A stretch of DNA of 41,559 bases, from NCBI GenBank assembly GCA_947467435.1, contig CANIIA010000016.1:1-41559 (forward strand), given 5' to 3'. The notes under the pieces were generated by a model, which did no database searches, was not told the DNA's origin, and saw only the letters and a program-made list of their open reading frames with translations. Below are positions 7,249-15,371 of this stretch, in pieces (the stretch's first letter is position 1; the number at the start of each line of letters is the position of its first letter). The position numbers and the translations under genes were made by a program. The stretch is from Betaproteobacteria bacterium (lineage in GTDB: Bacteria; Pseudomonadota; Gammaproteobacteria; Burkholderiales; SG8-39).

Positions 7249-7871
7249 GATTTTGCTCCCGTCGCCGCAGGTTTCTGTCCGCCACCAGGCAGACCGTAGG
7301 CCGTTCCCCAGCCCCACACTTCAGCACCCTTGCCGCGCTTTAACACGCGCTCGCGGTAAATATCGGCAACCACATCGCCATCCCCGCCCAGCAGCGCTTT
7401 GGTCGAACACATTTCTGCGCACGCGGGCAATTTGCCTTCGGATAAACGATTGCGGCCGTACTTACGGAATTCTTCTTCGCTGCGATCTTTTTCTGGGCCA
7501 CCCGCACAGAACGTGCATTTATCCATTTTGCCGCGCAAACCAAACGCGCCGGCTTGCGGAAATTGCGGCGCGCCAAACGGGCATGCATAAAAACAGTAGC
7601 CGCAACCAATACACAGGTCCTTGTCATGTAACACCACACCATCTTCGGTTTTGTAGAAGCAATCCACCGGGCACACCGCCATACAGGGCGCGTCGGAGCA
7701 ATGCATGCACGCCACCGAAATCGATCGCTCACCTGGCACACCATCATTGATCGTGACCACGCGACGGCGGTTGACGCCCCAAGGAACGTCGTGCTCTTGT
7801 TTACAAGCGGTGACGCAACCGTTGCACTCGATACAACGCTCCGCATCGCAAAGAAATTTCATCCGTGCCAT
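7245..7871 (-). CDS. fdhB: Formate dehydrogenase iron-sulfur (beta) subunit, FDH3 type
   Basis: FdhB carries electrons from the catalytic subunit to the cytochrome b subunit. The 208-aa protein contains ligands for four [4Fe-4S] clusters in the usual order: Cys13/16/19/23 (CIECNGCVTAC), Cys55/58/63/67 (CMHCSDAPCMAVC), Cys87/90/93/97 (CIGCGYCFYAC), and a split group CTFC at 119-122 with CAEMC at 151-155. It lacks the C-terminal membrane helix of E. coli FdnH, which fits the shorter FDH3 type. No Tat or Sec signal is visible, so export would be by co-transport with FdhA. An AAGGAG site precedes the ATG. It lies ten bases after fdhA and overlaps the next gene by four bases. Confidence 0.95.
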   Translation of the reverse strand: MARMKFLCDAERCIECNGCVTACKQEHDVPWGVNRRRVVTINDGVPGERSISVACMHCSDAPCMAVCPVDCFYKTEDGVVLHDKDLCIGCGYCFYACPFGAPQFPQAGAFGLRGKMDKCTFCAGGPEKDRSEEEFRKYGRNRLSEGKLPACAEMCSTKALLGGDGDVVADIYRERVLKRGKGAEVWGWGTAYGLPGGGQKPAATGAKS

Positions 7872-7881
7872 TGTCGTCTCC

Positions 7882-10830
7882 TTAGGCCTTCGCCACTTGG
7901 CAAAGCGTGGTCTTGGTCTCTTGCATCATGGTGACCGAGTCGTAACCGTAGGTGGTGGCAGTGTTTACCGCTTCACCACGCACAATCGGTGCGGCACCAT
8001 CAGGATAAAAAGCAATCATGTCCTTGCCTTGCCACCAACCAGAGAAGTGGAAAGGAATGAAGCAGGTGTCGACCCCAACGCGTTCAGTCACCATTGCCTT
8101 TACTTTGATGCGTGCGCCAGTCGGTGAACTCACCCACACCATTTCGCCGTTGCGAATGCCGCGATCGTTGGCCGTGCGTGGATTGATCTCCACAAAGTTA
8201 TCTTGTTGCAACTCGGCCAACCACGGATTGGAACGCGTCTCTTCGCCACCACCCTCGTACTCGACCAAACGCCCCGACGTTAAGATCAGCGGAAACTGTT
8301 TGCTGATGTCGCGATTTTTTTCTTGCACCGACTTGTAAAGCGTGGGCAACCGCCAGAAGGCCTTTTTGTCATCGTGCGTTGGGTAGGCTTCGATTAAATC
8401 TGGGCGCGGGCTAAAGAGCGGTTCGCGATGCTTAGGTACTGCATCCGGAAAATTCCAAACCACTGCACGCGCTTTGGCATTACCAAAGGGATGGCAGCCA
8501 TGCTCTTTCATGAAGACGCGGATCAAGCCACCAGACAGGTCTGTCTTCCAGTTTTTGCCTTCGGCTTCTTTTTTCTCGTCTTCGGTGAGTTCATCCCACC
8601 AACCCAATTTTTTCAGTAACTTGTGATCAAGCTCTGGATAACCGGTGGTGATATCCGCGCCCTTGGAATGCGAGCCGTCTTCAGCTAACAACGACACACC
8701 TTCGCGCTCCACACCAAAGTTCGCGCGGAAATTTCCGCCACCTTCCATCATGTGCTTAGAAGTGTCGTACAAATTAGGCGAACCCGGATGCTTGAGTTTG
8801 GCATCGCCATAACATGGCCAAGGCAAACCAAAGTAATCGCCATCAAGGGAATAGCCGGTCAACTTATCCACACCACCATTGGCGCGCAGTGTTTTCACAT
8901 CAAACACGTGCATGTTGCGCATATGCGCTTGTAGACGCTCTGGCGATTGCCCCGAATATCCAATGGTCCAGGTGCCGCGATTAATTTCGCGCAAGGTGTC
9001 TTCGACGTCGGGCTCATCCATGCCGCCCTTGCCTTTGACTAACTTGATCGATTGCTTGCCGTCTTTTTTACCTACCAGCTGATCGGCAAAGCCAAGCTTG
9101 CCAGCCAATTGATACATGATCATGTGATCGGTACGCGATTCAAACAATGGATCAATGACTTTTTCACGCCACTGAATCGAGCGATTGGAGGCTGTTGCAC
9201 TACCCGCACATTCAAATTGCGTCGACGCCGGTAATAAATACACACCGTCTTTGCGCACCATCGCTGCCATCGCCGCACTGGCCGAAGGATACGGATCGAT
9301 CACCACCATCAGGTCGAGCTTTTTCATCGCCTCGACCATCTCCAGACCGCGTGTCTGCGAGTTCGGCGCATGCCCCCAAAAAATCAGTGCACGTAAATTG
9401 GGATCTTGATCGATGTTTTCGTTTTTCTCGAGCACACCATCAATCCAGCGCGACACAGTCATGCCCGACTTGGTCATCATGCCTTTGGCGAACTGTTTCT
9501 CGATGAACTCAACGTCCACGTTCCAAACACGCGCCCAGTGTTTCCAAGCACCTGGGGCCAAGCCGTAATAACCGGGCAGCGAATCAGGATTGGGGCCCAC
9601 GTCGGTGGCACCTTGCACGTTATCGTGACCGCGGAAAATATTAGCGCCACCACCCGACACACCAATGTTGCCTAGGGCTAATTGCAAGATGCACGACGCG
9701 CGCACGATGGCATTACCAATCGTGTGCTGCGTTTGTCCCATACACCAGACGATGGTTGAGGGGCGATTTTTGGCAAACATCTCGGCGACTTTTTTCAGCT
9801 GCTCAGGTGAAACGCCCGACACTTTCTCGACTTCTTCGGGTGTCCACTTGGCGACTTCTTTGCGAATGTCATCCATGCCAAAGACACGCGCTTTGATGTA
9901 TTCCTTGTTTTCCCAACCATTGGCAAAAATGATGTTCAGCATGCCAAACAAAAACGGAATGTCGGTGCCAGAGCGAATGCGTACATATTCATCGGCTTTG
10001 GCTGCAGTACGGGTAAAGCGCGGATCCACCACAATCATCTTGGCGCCAGTTTCTTTGGCGTGCAGCATGTGCAACATCGACACCGGATGCGCCTCGGCAG
10101 CATTCGATCCGATATACATCGCACACTTTGTGTTCTGCATATCGTTATACGAATTGGTCATCGCGCCATAACCCCAGGTGTTCGCAACACCCGCGACGGT
10201 CGTGGAGTGACAAATACGTGCTTGGTGATCGGTGTTATTGCTGCCCCACAGCGACACCCACTTGCGCAGCAAATACGCTTGCTCGTTGTTGTGCTTCGAG
10301 GAACCCACAACAAACAAAGAATCTGGTCCCGACTCTTTACGTAAGTCGACTAATTTTTTGGTGATTTCATCATAGGCTTGGTCCCAGCTGATGCGCTTAT
10401 ATTTGCCATCCACCAGCTTCATTGGATATTTCAAGCGATGCGAATCATGCGTAATGCCATGCTCTCGTACAGCGGCGCCTTTGGCGCAATGGGCGCCTAG
10501 ATTAATTGGTGAGTCAAACACCGGTTCTTGGCGTACCCACACGCCATCTTGAACCACAGCATCCACAGCACAACCCACCGAGCAGTGCGTGCAAACGGTA
10601 CGCTTGATTTCAGATTTAGCTGTCTCGCCCGCTTTGGCCGCTTCGGCTGAGCCAATTAAATTAAAGGGTAACTGGGTGGCAACGGCACCGGCACCGACGC
10701 TCAAACCGGAGCGCTTCAAAAATGTACGGCGATCAATGGTTTTTCCGAGCGCACCCGATAAGGCACGAGATAAGCGACCACTCGAAGCAGCCGTCGCCGA
10801 AACCGAAGACGTTTTGCGCGTCAATTGCAT
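7882..10830 (-). CDS. fdhA: Formate dehydrogenase catalytic (alpha) subunit, Mo/W-bis-MGD, Tat-exported
   Basis: FdhA oxidises formate to CO2 at a molybdenum or tungsten bis-MGD centre. The 982-aa protein has a twin-arginine signal (DRRTFLKRSG, about residues 33-42), so it is exported folded to the periplasm. A [4Fe-4S] site is formed by Cys80, Cys83, Cys87 and Cys115 (VCTHCSVGC then GAHCAKGAA). In the active-site motif DHQARICHSTTVAG the metal ligand is Cys207, where E. coli FdnG has selenocysteine, followed by the conserved His208. Other family motifs include NAAEAHPVSMLHML and MGQTQHTIGN. The start ATG has AAGGAG upstream. The length is close to that of other cysteine FDH alpha subunits. 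It is flanked by the Tat-signal small protein and fdhB. Confidence 0.97.
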   Translation of the reverse strand: MQLTRKTSSVSATAASSGRLSRALSGALGKTIDRRTFLKRSGLSVGAGAVATQLPFNLIGSAEAAKAGETAKSEIKRTVCTHCSVGCAVDAVVQDGVWVRQEPVFDSPINLGAHCAKGAAVREHGITHDSHRLKYPMKLVDGKYKRISWDQAYDEITKKLVDLRKESGPDSLFVVGSSKHNNEQAYLLRKWVSLWGSNNTDHQARICHSTTVAGVANTWGYGAMTNSYNDMQNTKCAMYIGSNAAEAHPVSMLHMLHAKETGAKMIVVDPRFTRTAAKADEYVRIRSGTDIPFLFGMLNIIFANGWENKEYIKARVFGMDDIRKEVAKWTPEEVEKVSGVSPEQLKKVAEMFAKNRPSTIVWCMGQTQHTIGNAIVRASCILQLALGNIGVSGGGANIFRGHDNVQGATDVGPNPDSLPGYYGLAPGAWKHWARVWNVDVEFIEKQFAKGMMTKSGMTVSRWIDGVLEKNENIDQDPNLRALIFWGHAPNSQTRGLEMVEAMKKLDLMVVIDPYPSASAAMAAMVRKDGVYLLPASTQFECAGSATASNRSIQWREKVIDPLFESRTDHMIMYQLAGKLGFADQLVGKKDGKQSIKLVKGKGGMDEPDVEDTLREINRGTWTIGYSGQSPERLQAHMRNMHVFDVKTLRANGGVDKLTGYSLDGDYFGLPWPCYGDAKLKHPGSPNLYDTSKHMMEGGGNFRANFGVEREGVSLLAEDGSHSKGADITTGYPELDHKLLKKLGWWDELTEDEKKEAEGKNWKTDLSGGLIRVFMKEHGCHPFGNAKARAVVWNFPDAVPKHREPLFSPRPDLIEAYPTHDDKKAFWRLPTLYKSVQEKNRDISKQFPLILTSGRLVEYEGGGEETRSNPWLAELQQDNFVEINPRTANDRGIRNGEMVWVSSPTGARIKVKAMVTERVGVDTCFIPFHFSGWWQGKDMIAFYPDGAAPIVRGEAVNTATTYGYDSVTMMQETKTTLCQVAKA

Positions 10831-10841
10831 GGCGGTTCTCC

Positions 10842-11048
10842 TTAAATCTTCGCGGTGCGATAGTAATTATTGATGTGCGCTGACGCGGTATACCCAGCGC
10901 CCTCAGGACGCTGTTCGGTCGCTGAAGTTTTTTGCGCTGTCGTGGGCTTCATTGCCACCAGTGCGGCAGCCGTTGACGCTGTGCCAGCGCCGAGTGCCAA
11001 CAAAAAATGTCGACGGGAATGTTGCGAGAGGGCGTTGGTTTTTGCCAT
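10842..11048 (-). CDS. fdhX: Formate dehydrogenase-region Tat-signal small protein
   Basis: This is a 68-aa protein that is mostly a Tat signal peptide (SRRHFLLALGAGTAS) followed by a short tail ending in YTASAHINNYYRTAKI. It matches the small protein family described as 'formate dehydrogenase region TAT target', always found just upstream of the catalytic subunit in this class of operon. Its role is not established; it may be a small periplasmic subunit or a maturation helper, and the name fdhX is used in some species. An AGGAG site sits upstream of the ATG. It is 11 bases from fdhA and is the first gene after the 320-base gap that holds the candidate promoter. Confidence 0.9.
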   Translation of the reverse strand: MAKTNALSQHSRRHFLLALGAGTASTAAALVAMKPTTAQKTSATEQRPEGAGYTASAHINNYYRTAKI

Positions 11049-11153
11049 GTTCGTCTCCTGAATTCGGCCAGAACAACTGCTGCACGCAGGCTTGAAACAC
11101 GGTTATGATCAAGCAGCGGGGGTCAACCTGTCACACAAGTAAGAAGCGAAATG

Positions 11154-11181
11154 ATTGTAGTGTGTTTCTCGTTCTAAGCAA
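11154..11181 (-). promoter_or_regulatory. Candidate promoter for fdhX-fdhABC
   Basis: On the minus strand TTGCTT (11181-11176) and TACAAT (11159-11154) are separated by 16 bases. The -10 matches the sigma70 consensus at five of six bases; the -35 at three. Transcription would begin near 11147, leaving a leader of about 100 bases before the fdhX ATG. The weak -35 suits an activated promoter. Inference from sequence only. Confidence 0.45.
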
Positions 11182-11189
11182 TAAATTTC

Positions 11190-11210
11190 CGACACTTGTA
11201 TGACGTGTCG
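11190..11210. promoter_or_regulatory. Dyad CGACAC-N9-GTGTCG, candidate activator site
   Basis: A perfect 6+6 bp inverted repeat with a 9-base centre lies just upstream of the candidate fdh promoter, centred near -53 relative to the predicted start. That position suits a dimeric activator. I cannot name the regulator; no regulator gene is seen in the window. Confidence 0.4.
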
Positions 11211-11340
11211 CAACAAAGAAAATCGGCCCAAGCGCAGCGTATCCAAGCCCTTCATACACGCAATACGAAGCTTCTCAGGGGAGAAACGCGGGGCGCTTCT
11301 TGCAACGCAACATTCAAAGGGCGCATACGCGCGACGAATC

Positions 11341-11368
11341 GTCACGCTTAACTGGGTCGAAGCGTGAC
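11341..11368 (-). terminator. Inverted repeat after the torD-like gene, no U-tract
   Basis: GTCACGCTT (11341-11349) and AAGCGTGAC (11360-11368) form a perfect 9-bp stem with a 10-base loop, beginning four bases beyond the stop codon of the torD-like gene. No run of T follows in the direction of transcription, so it is not a standard intrinsic terminator. It could be a partial terminator, an RNA-stabilising 3' hairpin, or an operator. Confidence 0.4.
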
Positions 11369-11371
11369 AGG

Positions 11372-11989
11372 CTAGAGCATCTCGAAAGCAGCGTTTTCTA
11401 GTTCGGCAAACGCAGATGCCAAGCGCGCAACCGCCTTAAATAACTGCGCATGTTCGCTCGCTTGCAGTGCAGCACACAACCGAGGAACGCCGGGCCAAAT
11501 CGTATTGCGAAAAAATTCGCGCTGCGCATCCATGCTGGCATGTGGTTGCAAAATCAAATGTCGCATCACTTCATAGACGGCCGCAATGTGATCCTCGGGT
11601 TCACTCACCGCTTGCTGTCGTGCGAGGCCTTGCGAGAGTAAAAACGCGCGTAAATCGACCAACGGATGCTCACTCACCGCCGCGGGTAACCATGCGCCCA
11701 GATAAGGCGAGATGGGCGCTTTACCGACGCCGACAAACAACGCATCAAATTCATCTTGTGCAGCGTTCTCGGTTGTCGCCGCACAGGCCGCAATCAGCCC
11801 AGCCCATGCGCGTGCAAATTCACCCGTGCTCTCGTCGGCTTCTAACGGCGGGCTGTTGGCCATCATGTCGAGTAAGGGCGGATCTGCTGGCGCATAAAAA
11901 AAGCGCGCGAGCACGGCATAAATATCAGCGCGCGCTAAATCTTCAGGCGCGGGCCCGAGCATGAATTCGACGGGAGAGCCGACACTCAT
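11372..11989 (-). CDS. TorD/DmsD-family molecular chaperone for formate dehydrogenase
   Basis: This is a 205-aa all-helical cytoplasmic protein of the TorD family, which bind Tat signal peptides and the immature catalytic subunit of molybdoenzymes so that cofactor is inserted before export. Visible features are ADIYAVLARFFYAPADPPLL near the N terminus, the central FDALFVGVGKAPISPYLGAW (the conserved loop including the family Y/F-x-x-L-F-x-G pattern), and EPEDHIAAVYEVMRHLI, matching the family E-P-x-D-H-I/L motif. It overlaps the upstream polyferredoxin gene by four bases (ATGA). The likely client is FdhA, whose Tat signal lies downstream in the same cluster. Confidence 0.88.
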   Translation of the reverse strand: MSVGSPVEFMLGPAPEDLARADIYAVLARFFYAPADPPLLDMMANSPPLEADESTGEFARAWAGLIAACAATTENAAQDEFDALFVGVGKAPISPYLGAWLPAAVSEHPLVDLRAFLLSQGLARQQAVSEPEDHIAAVYEVMRHLILQPHASMDAQREFFRNTIWPGVPRLCAALQASEHAQLFKAVARLASAFAELENAAFEML

Positions 11990-14091
11990 GGCGCGCGATC
12001 CAAATCGAGCACCGACGGGTCGTTCTTGGTTTGCATCAAATCAATTACCCGACAATCCGCGCACATCTGTAACCGTCGCAATGCCCCATCCCCTGCAAAC
12101 ATGCTGTGTCCACCCAACTGACCCAGCATGCGATCAATCATCACTTGGGTCGCGAATGGGGTATGACACCGAACACAATGAAAAGGCTTGGCTTCATTAA
12201 GCACCACCGCTTCGCGTGCGGTCGGCGCAAGATTCAACTGTGGCACCAAACGAATCGCCTGTTCCGGACAGGTGCTCGCGCACAAGCCACACTGCACACA
12301 ATTTCGCTCGATGAAGCGCAGACTTGGTGTTTCGGGGGCGTCCAACAAAGCCGCTGCAGGACACGCTGCAATACACGCCTTACACAGCGTGCAGGTATCT
12401 CGATTGACCTCGATCGCGCCAAACGGCGCGCCAGGTGGTAACACAATGTTCGTTTGCGGCGTGGGGGCGTGTTTTGCCAAGTGTTCCAATGCAAAATCAA
12501 GCGTCGTACGTTTTTCATGCGATAAATGAAAGCGTGCCGGAGGAATCGAACGCGTTGCCGCAGGTAGGGCCCAGATGGCCTGTTCCAATGCGGGTGCGTC
12601 ACTGAGCTCAATCAGCGCAATCACCGCCTCGCCATAACCCAGCGCCGTCAACATTTCTTGCGCGGTACGAACTTGCACACGCAATGCAGTCACATACGCT
12701 TCAGGTTCTTGCGACGTACACAACACCCGTACCTGCGATGCCCCGCTGGCAATCGCGCCGAGCCAAACATCGATGCCCGTCGAGGCAATGTGAAATAACT
12801 CGAACGGAATGACGCGCGCAGGTAATCCTCGACCTTGATTGGCCGCCGCGTTTCGTCCAAGCGCGTGGACCAATGCTTTGCCAGAGGACGTATTGTGTAA
12901 CAACAAACAAGCGCCCTCGCCGCCCGCCTGACGATAGGTGCTAAGGACTGTTTGTAAACGCGCCCCCGTGTCTGGAACACGTGGATAGGCATAACGCATT
13001 GCGCCGGTGGGACACACTGTAGAACAAGCACCGCAACCCTGACATAACTGCGGCTCAACCCGAACACCATCCCCGTCACTTCGGATAGCACCAGTTGAAC
13101 ACACATCAATACATTGCGTACAACCCGAGCGTGCAGAACGACTGTGTGCGCACAAACGCGCTTTGTATTCAAAGAATTTAGGCTTCTCAAATGCGCCCAC
13201 TTGCTTGGCAAGCGTTGCAGCCGCCAAGGCTTGCTCCAACGGTGCATCACCCGGCGCCGCGTAACCTGGGGGTAAATCTGCCTGACTCAACAACGGTGTA
13301 CGCGACAAATCAAACACCAAATCGAATCGCTCGGTACGTTGCGTTTGCGCGCGCGCAAAATCAATTGCGCCAATCTGTGCGCACGCACTCACACAAGCGC
13401 GATGTGAACGACAGCGTGACAAGTCAATTTGGTATGAAAAATCGATCGCCCCTTCTGGACAAGCGCTCACACATGCATTGCAACGCGTACACACATCCAG
13501 ATCAATCGGGTTGGCTTGTTGCCATTGCACTTCAAACGCACCTAACCAACCACGCACTTGTACCGATTGCCCGGACCACACCGCAAAGGCTCGCGTCTCA
13601 GGCAATTGCGTCGCTTGGCTATCGGTCATGAGTACCGACACATCGAGCGTATCGGCCAATCGTTCGGCCCAAGTAAATGCAGTCGCCCCCGGACCAATCA
13701 CCAGCACACTACCGCGCGATTCGTAAGCCACCGTGGGCACAGGTTCGGGATCCGGCATTGCCGCCAACGCAATCAGCGCGGCAATTTTTGGGGTGGCGTT
13801 TTTTCCTTCGCTTGACCAACCTGCCGTTTCGCGAATATTGACGAAATCAATCTGCCCCTTTGCCTCTGAAGCCTGGGCGACTTCGTTAAATAACGCGACC
13901 TCTTGCGTACATGCCACAAGCATCTCTGGTGCCCCAAGTGCACGCTGAAACTGCGCGATGTCTTGACGACACAAGGCCGTGTGGACTTGGACCGGCGTGC
14001 GGCCATGTAGCGCCGCGCTGAGCGCGCTCGCATCCAGTGTCATGCTCGCGTTGCAATTACAAATCTTCAGGGTTTTATCAACGAGGCTCAT
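11986..14091 (-). CDS. Multi-cluster 4Fe-4S polyferredoxin of the formate dehydrogenase region
   Basis: This is a 701-aa predicted cytoplasmic iron-sulfur protein. It has no signal peptide or membrane helix. The N-terminal 190 residues look like a nucleotide-fold domain (GSVLVIGPGATAFTWAERLA). Cysteine groups follow: CTRCNACVSACP (201-212), CRSHRACVSAC, a CTQCIDVC group with CQGCGACSTVCP, and near the C terminus CTLCKACIAACP and CVQCGLCASTCP. The end carries two CxxC pairs (CVRC and CADC), which look like a zinc or rubredoxin-like knuckle. Homologues are typically annotated as 4Fe-4S binding proteins next to FDH genes; a specific electron-transfer role is not established. It overlaps DUF3306 by 14 bases and torD by four. 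Confidence 0.88.
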   Translation of the reverse strand: MSLVDKTLKICNCNASMTLDASALSAALHGRTPVQVHTALCRQDIAQFQRALGAPEMLVACTQEVALFNEVAQASEAKGQIDFVNIRETAGWSSEGKNATPKIAALIALAAMPDPEPVPTVAYESRGSVLVIGPGATAFTWAERLADTLDVSVLMTDSQATQLPETRAFAVWSGQSVQVRGWLGAFEVQWQQANPIDLDVCTRCNACVSACPEGAIDFSYQIDLSRCRSHRACVSACAQIGAIDFARAQTQRTERFDLVFDLSRTPLLSQADLPPGYAAPGDAPLEQALAAATLAKQVGAFEKPKFFEYKARLCAHSRSARSGCTQCIDVCSTGAIRSDGDGVRVEPQLCQGCGACSTVCPTGAMRYAYPRVPDTGARLQTVLSTYRQAGGEGACLLLHNTSSGKALVHALGRNAAANQGRGLPARVIPFELFHIASTGIDVWLGAIASGASQVRVLCTSQEPEAYVTALRVQVRTAQEMLTALGYGEAVIALIELSDAPALEQAIWALPAATRSIPPARFHLSHEKRTTLDFALEHLAKHAPTPQTNIVLPPGAPFGAIEVNRDTCTLCKACIAACPAAALLDAPETPSLRFIERNCVQCGLCASTCPEQAIRLVPQLNLAPTAREAVVLNEAKPFHCVRCHTPFATQVMIDRMLGQLGGHSMFAGDGALRRLQMCADCRVIDLMQTKNDPSVLDLDRAP

Positions 14092-14755
14092 CTATTTTTT
14101 TGATCGGCTGTGTGACGGACAATGGGGTCGACGTACATTGAGTTGGGGTACGGTGTACGCTCATACTCGAGGACGTTTGATGTTGATGTTGATGTTGTAA
14201 CTGAATATGCGTTTCATCTTCGCTGAACGCGTCGGTTGATCGCGTTGGCGTTGGCGTTGGCTCTGCCGCCTGAGATGTGTCGACTTCTTCGTCCGTTGGT
14301 TGATCTGATGCTGCACCAGGGGCCGGCGTTTTAAACACGTGCTGCTGCGCTTGATACAAGGTTTGCATCATGGCCGCAGGAATCGGATCGGGTTGGCTGT
14401 AATCATCGATATAAATATCGAGCCCATCCATCACATTAAAGTGCGGGTCTTTGAATAAAGTTTTGAGTGCGGCGCGGCGTACCGCTGGCTCGACGTGCGT
14501 TTGCATAAACGGCGTGAAGTCGGCTTGCGGGGTCAGTGCATCCAGCGCAGGTAACGGCACCACCGGCGCCTGGGATTGCTCCGAGGATATTGGGCGTTGA
14601 TGCGCTGTCGCAGCATGCTGTGCATCGGACGGTGCCATGCCCTTGTCGCCAGATTCGCCAAGCGGCGATCGCGTGGTCTCGGTCTGCTCTGTGGACTTAG
14701 GCGCGAGCTTGCGGCGTGACCAACGCGACAAAAAATTTTCTTTGTCTTCAGACAC
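14078..14755 (-). CDS. DUF3306 domain-containing protein
   Basis: This 225-aa protein begins EDKENFLSRWSRRKL, the typical opening of DUF3306 proteins, and contains the family core FTPFMQTHVEPAVRRAALKTL followed by FKDPHFNVMDGLDIYIDDYS. No catalytic motif is visible. The region before residue 80 and the C-terminal 80 residues are low complexity; the tail includes an alternating His/Gln tract encoded by a hexanucleotide repeat. DUF3306 genes accompany FDH clusters in many proteobacteria and are thought to belong to formate dehydrogenase maturation, but no mechanism is known. The start is a GTG at 14755, two bases after the DUF3305 stop. The 3' end overlaps the polyferredoxin gene by 14 bases. 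Confidence 0.88.
   Translation of the reverse strand: MSEDKENFLSRWSRRKLAPKSTEQTETTRSPLGESGDKGMAPSDAQHAATAHQRPISSEQSQAPVVPLPALDALTPQADFTPFMQTHVEPAVRRAALKTLFKDPHFNVMDGLDIYIDDYSQPDPIPAAMMQTLYQAQQHVFKTPAPGAASDQPTDEEVDTSQAAEPTPTPTRSTDAFSEDETHIQLQHQHQHQTSSSMSVHRTPTQCTSTPLSVTQPIKKIDEPR
14177..14260. repeat. Two hexanucleotide microsatellites in the DUF3306 gene
   Basis: TTGATG occurs three and a half times at 14177-14197, and CGTTGG three times at 14243-14260. On the coding strand they encode the His/Gln and Thr/Pro tracts in the C-terminal tail. Unit length is a multiple of three, so slippage would change length but not frame. Confidence 0.8.
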
Positions 14756-14757
14756 GC

Positions 14758-15255
14758 TTAGTGCCCACCGCGATCTTGTGCGCGACGAAACGACTGCGGT
14801 CGCTGGCGTTTTTTTGGTTCTGGTCGGTAGTTAGTTTCAACATACGCACCCACCCAAGTGAACAAGGTGTCATCTAGGCTCACCGCATCGACTTGCTCAC
14901 CAGCATCCATCCAGCGGGCCGCTTCGTTGTAACTCAACGTCACTTCTTGCGGAACGGCGCGATCGTCTTGCATCCGCCACATCACAAAGGCACTCGGCGT
15001 ATCGGTCGACACATTTAAGTAATAGCCTTCCGCTTCATCTCGATGCAGCATCAGTGTCAAACCAAGATGTAACCACTGCGTGCAATCTGCATCATGCATC
15101 CACAGCTGCGTTACTGGATCGCTTGGGTTGGTTGGTTCGGCCCGAGGTAACACCGCCTGCGCCTGCCAAATCACGCTTTGCCAACGATCGTTGAGCGTTC
15201 GGCGCTGCATTACGACAGCCACGTGACGAATTCGATCGGACATGCGCGTTGTCAT
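14758..15255 (-). CDS. DUF3305 domain-containing protein
   Basis: This protein of about 165 aa matches DUF3305, the usual partner gene of DUF3306 in FDH clusters. Recognisable segments are IRHVAVVMQRRTLNDRWQSV at the N terminus and EAEGYYLNVSTDTPSAFVMW in the middle, followed by a YNEAARWMDAGEQVDAVSL segment. No membrane helix or signal peptide is evident. Function is unknown. The start is uncertain: ATG codons occur at 15255 and 15243, and neither has a good ribosome site; homologues usually begin close to the RIRHVAVVM segment. It is the first gene of the minus-strand cluster and diverges from moaA. Confidence 0.85.
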   Translation of the reverse strand: MTTRMSDRIRHVAVVMQRRTLNDRWQSVIWQAQAVLPRAEPTNPSDPVTQLWMHDADCTQWLHLGLTLMLHRDEAEGYYLNVSTDTPSAFVMWRMQDDRAVPQEVTLSYNEAARWMDAGEQVDAVSLDDTLFTWVGAYVETNYRPEPKKRQRPQSFRRAQDRGGH

Positions 15256-15312
15256 CCAAAACAAAGTACCAACACTTGGGGGCACCGAACTATAACGCAC
15301 TCAACCCTCTGC

Positions 15313-15318
15313 TATGAT
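15313..15318 (+). promoter_or_regulatory. Possible -10 element for moaA-fdhD
   Basis: TATGAT lies 54 bases before the moaA GTG in the 116-base region shared with the divergent DUF3305 gene. The -35 area (about 15290-15295) does not resemble TTGACA, so this is weak. Confidence 0.3.
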
Positions 15319-15371
15319 CCTTCCCCCTAGTTTTCCGTGTCTCGCCAAGCGCTGTCCGCCCCCAATCCATC

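Larger units (their letters stand above)
11049..11371. other. Gap between torD-like gene and fdhX
   Basis: This 323-base gap holds no convincing gene. A 78-codon minus-strand reading at 11109-11345 has a composition unlike the neighbours and no good ribosome site. What I see instead, in the direction of transcription, is a 9-bp inverted repeat just after the upstream stop, a dyad at 11190-11210, and a sigma70-like -35/-10 pair at 11154-11181. Confidence 0.6.

Noticed and set aside
10190..10240. Possible selenocysteine codon in fdhA
   Set aside because: The metal-ligand position reads Cys207 (codon for C in ARICHST) and there is no in-frame TGA, so this is a Cys enzyme.
11109..11345. 78-codon minus-strand open reading in the gap upstream of fdhX
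   Set aside because: It has no good ribosome site, an atypical composition for a real gene here, and overlaps the candidate promoter and dyad.
12690..13250. 186-codon reading on the minus strand within the polyferredoxin gene
   Set aside because: It is an out-of-frame shadow of the Cys-rich gene; the in-frame product explains the region fully.
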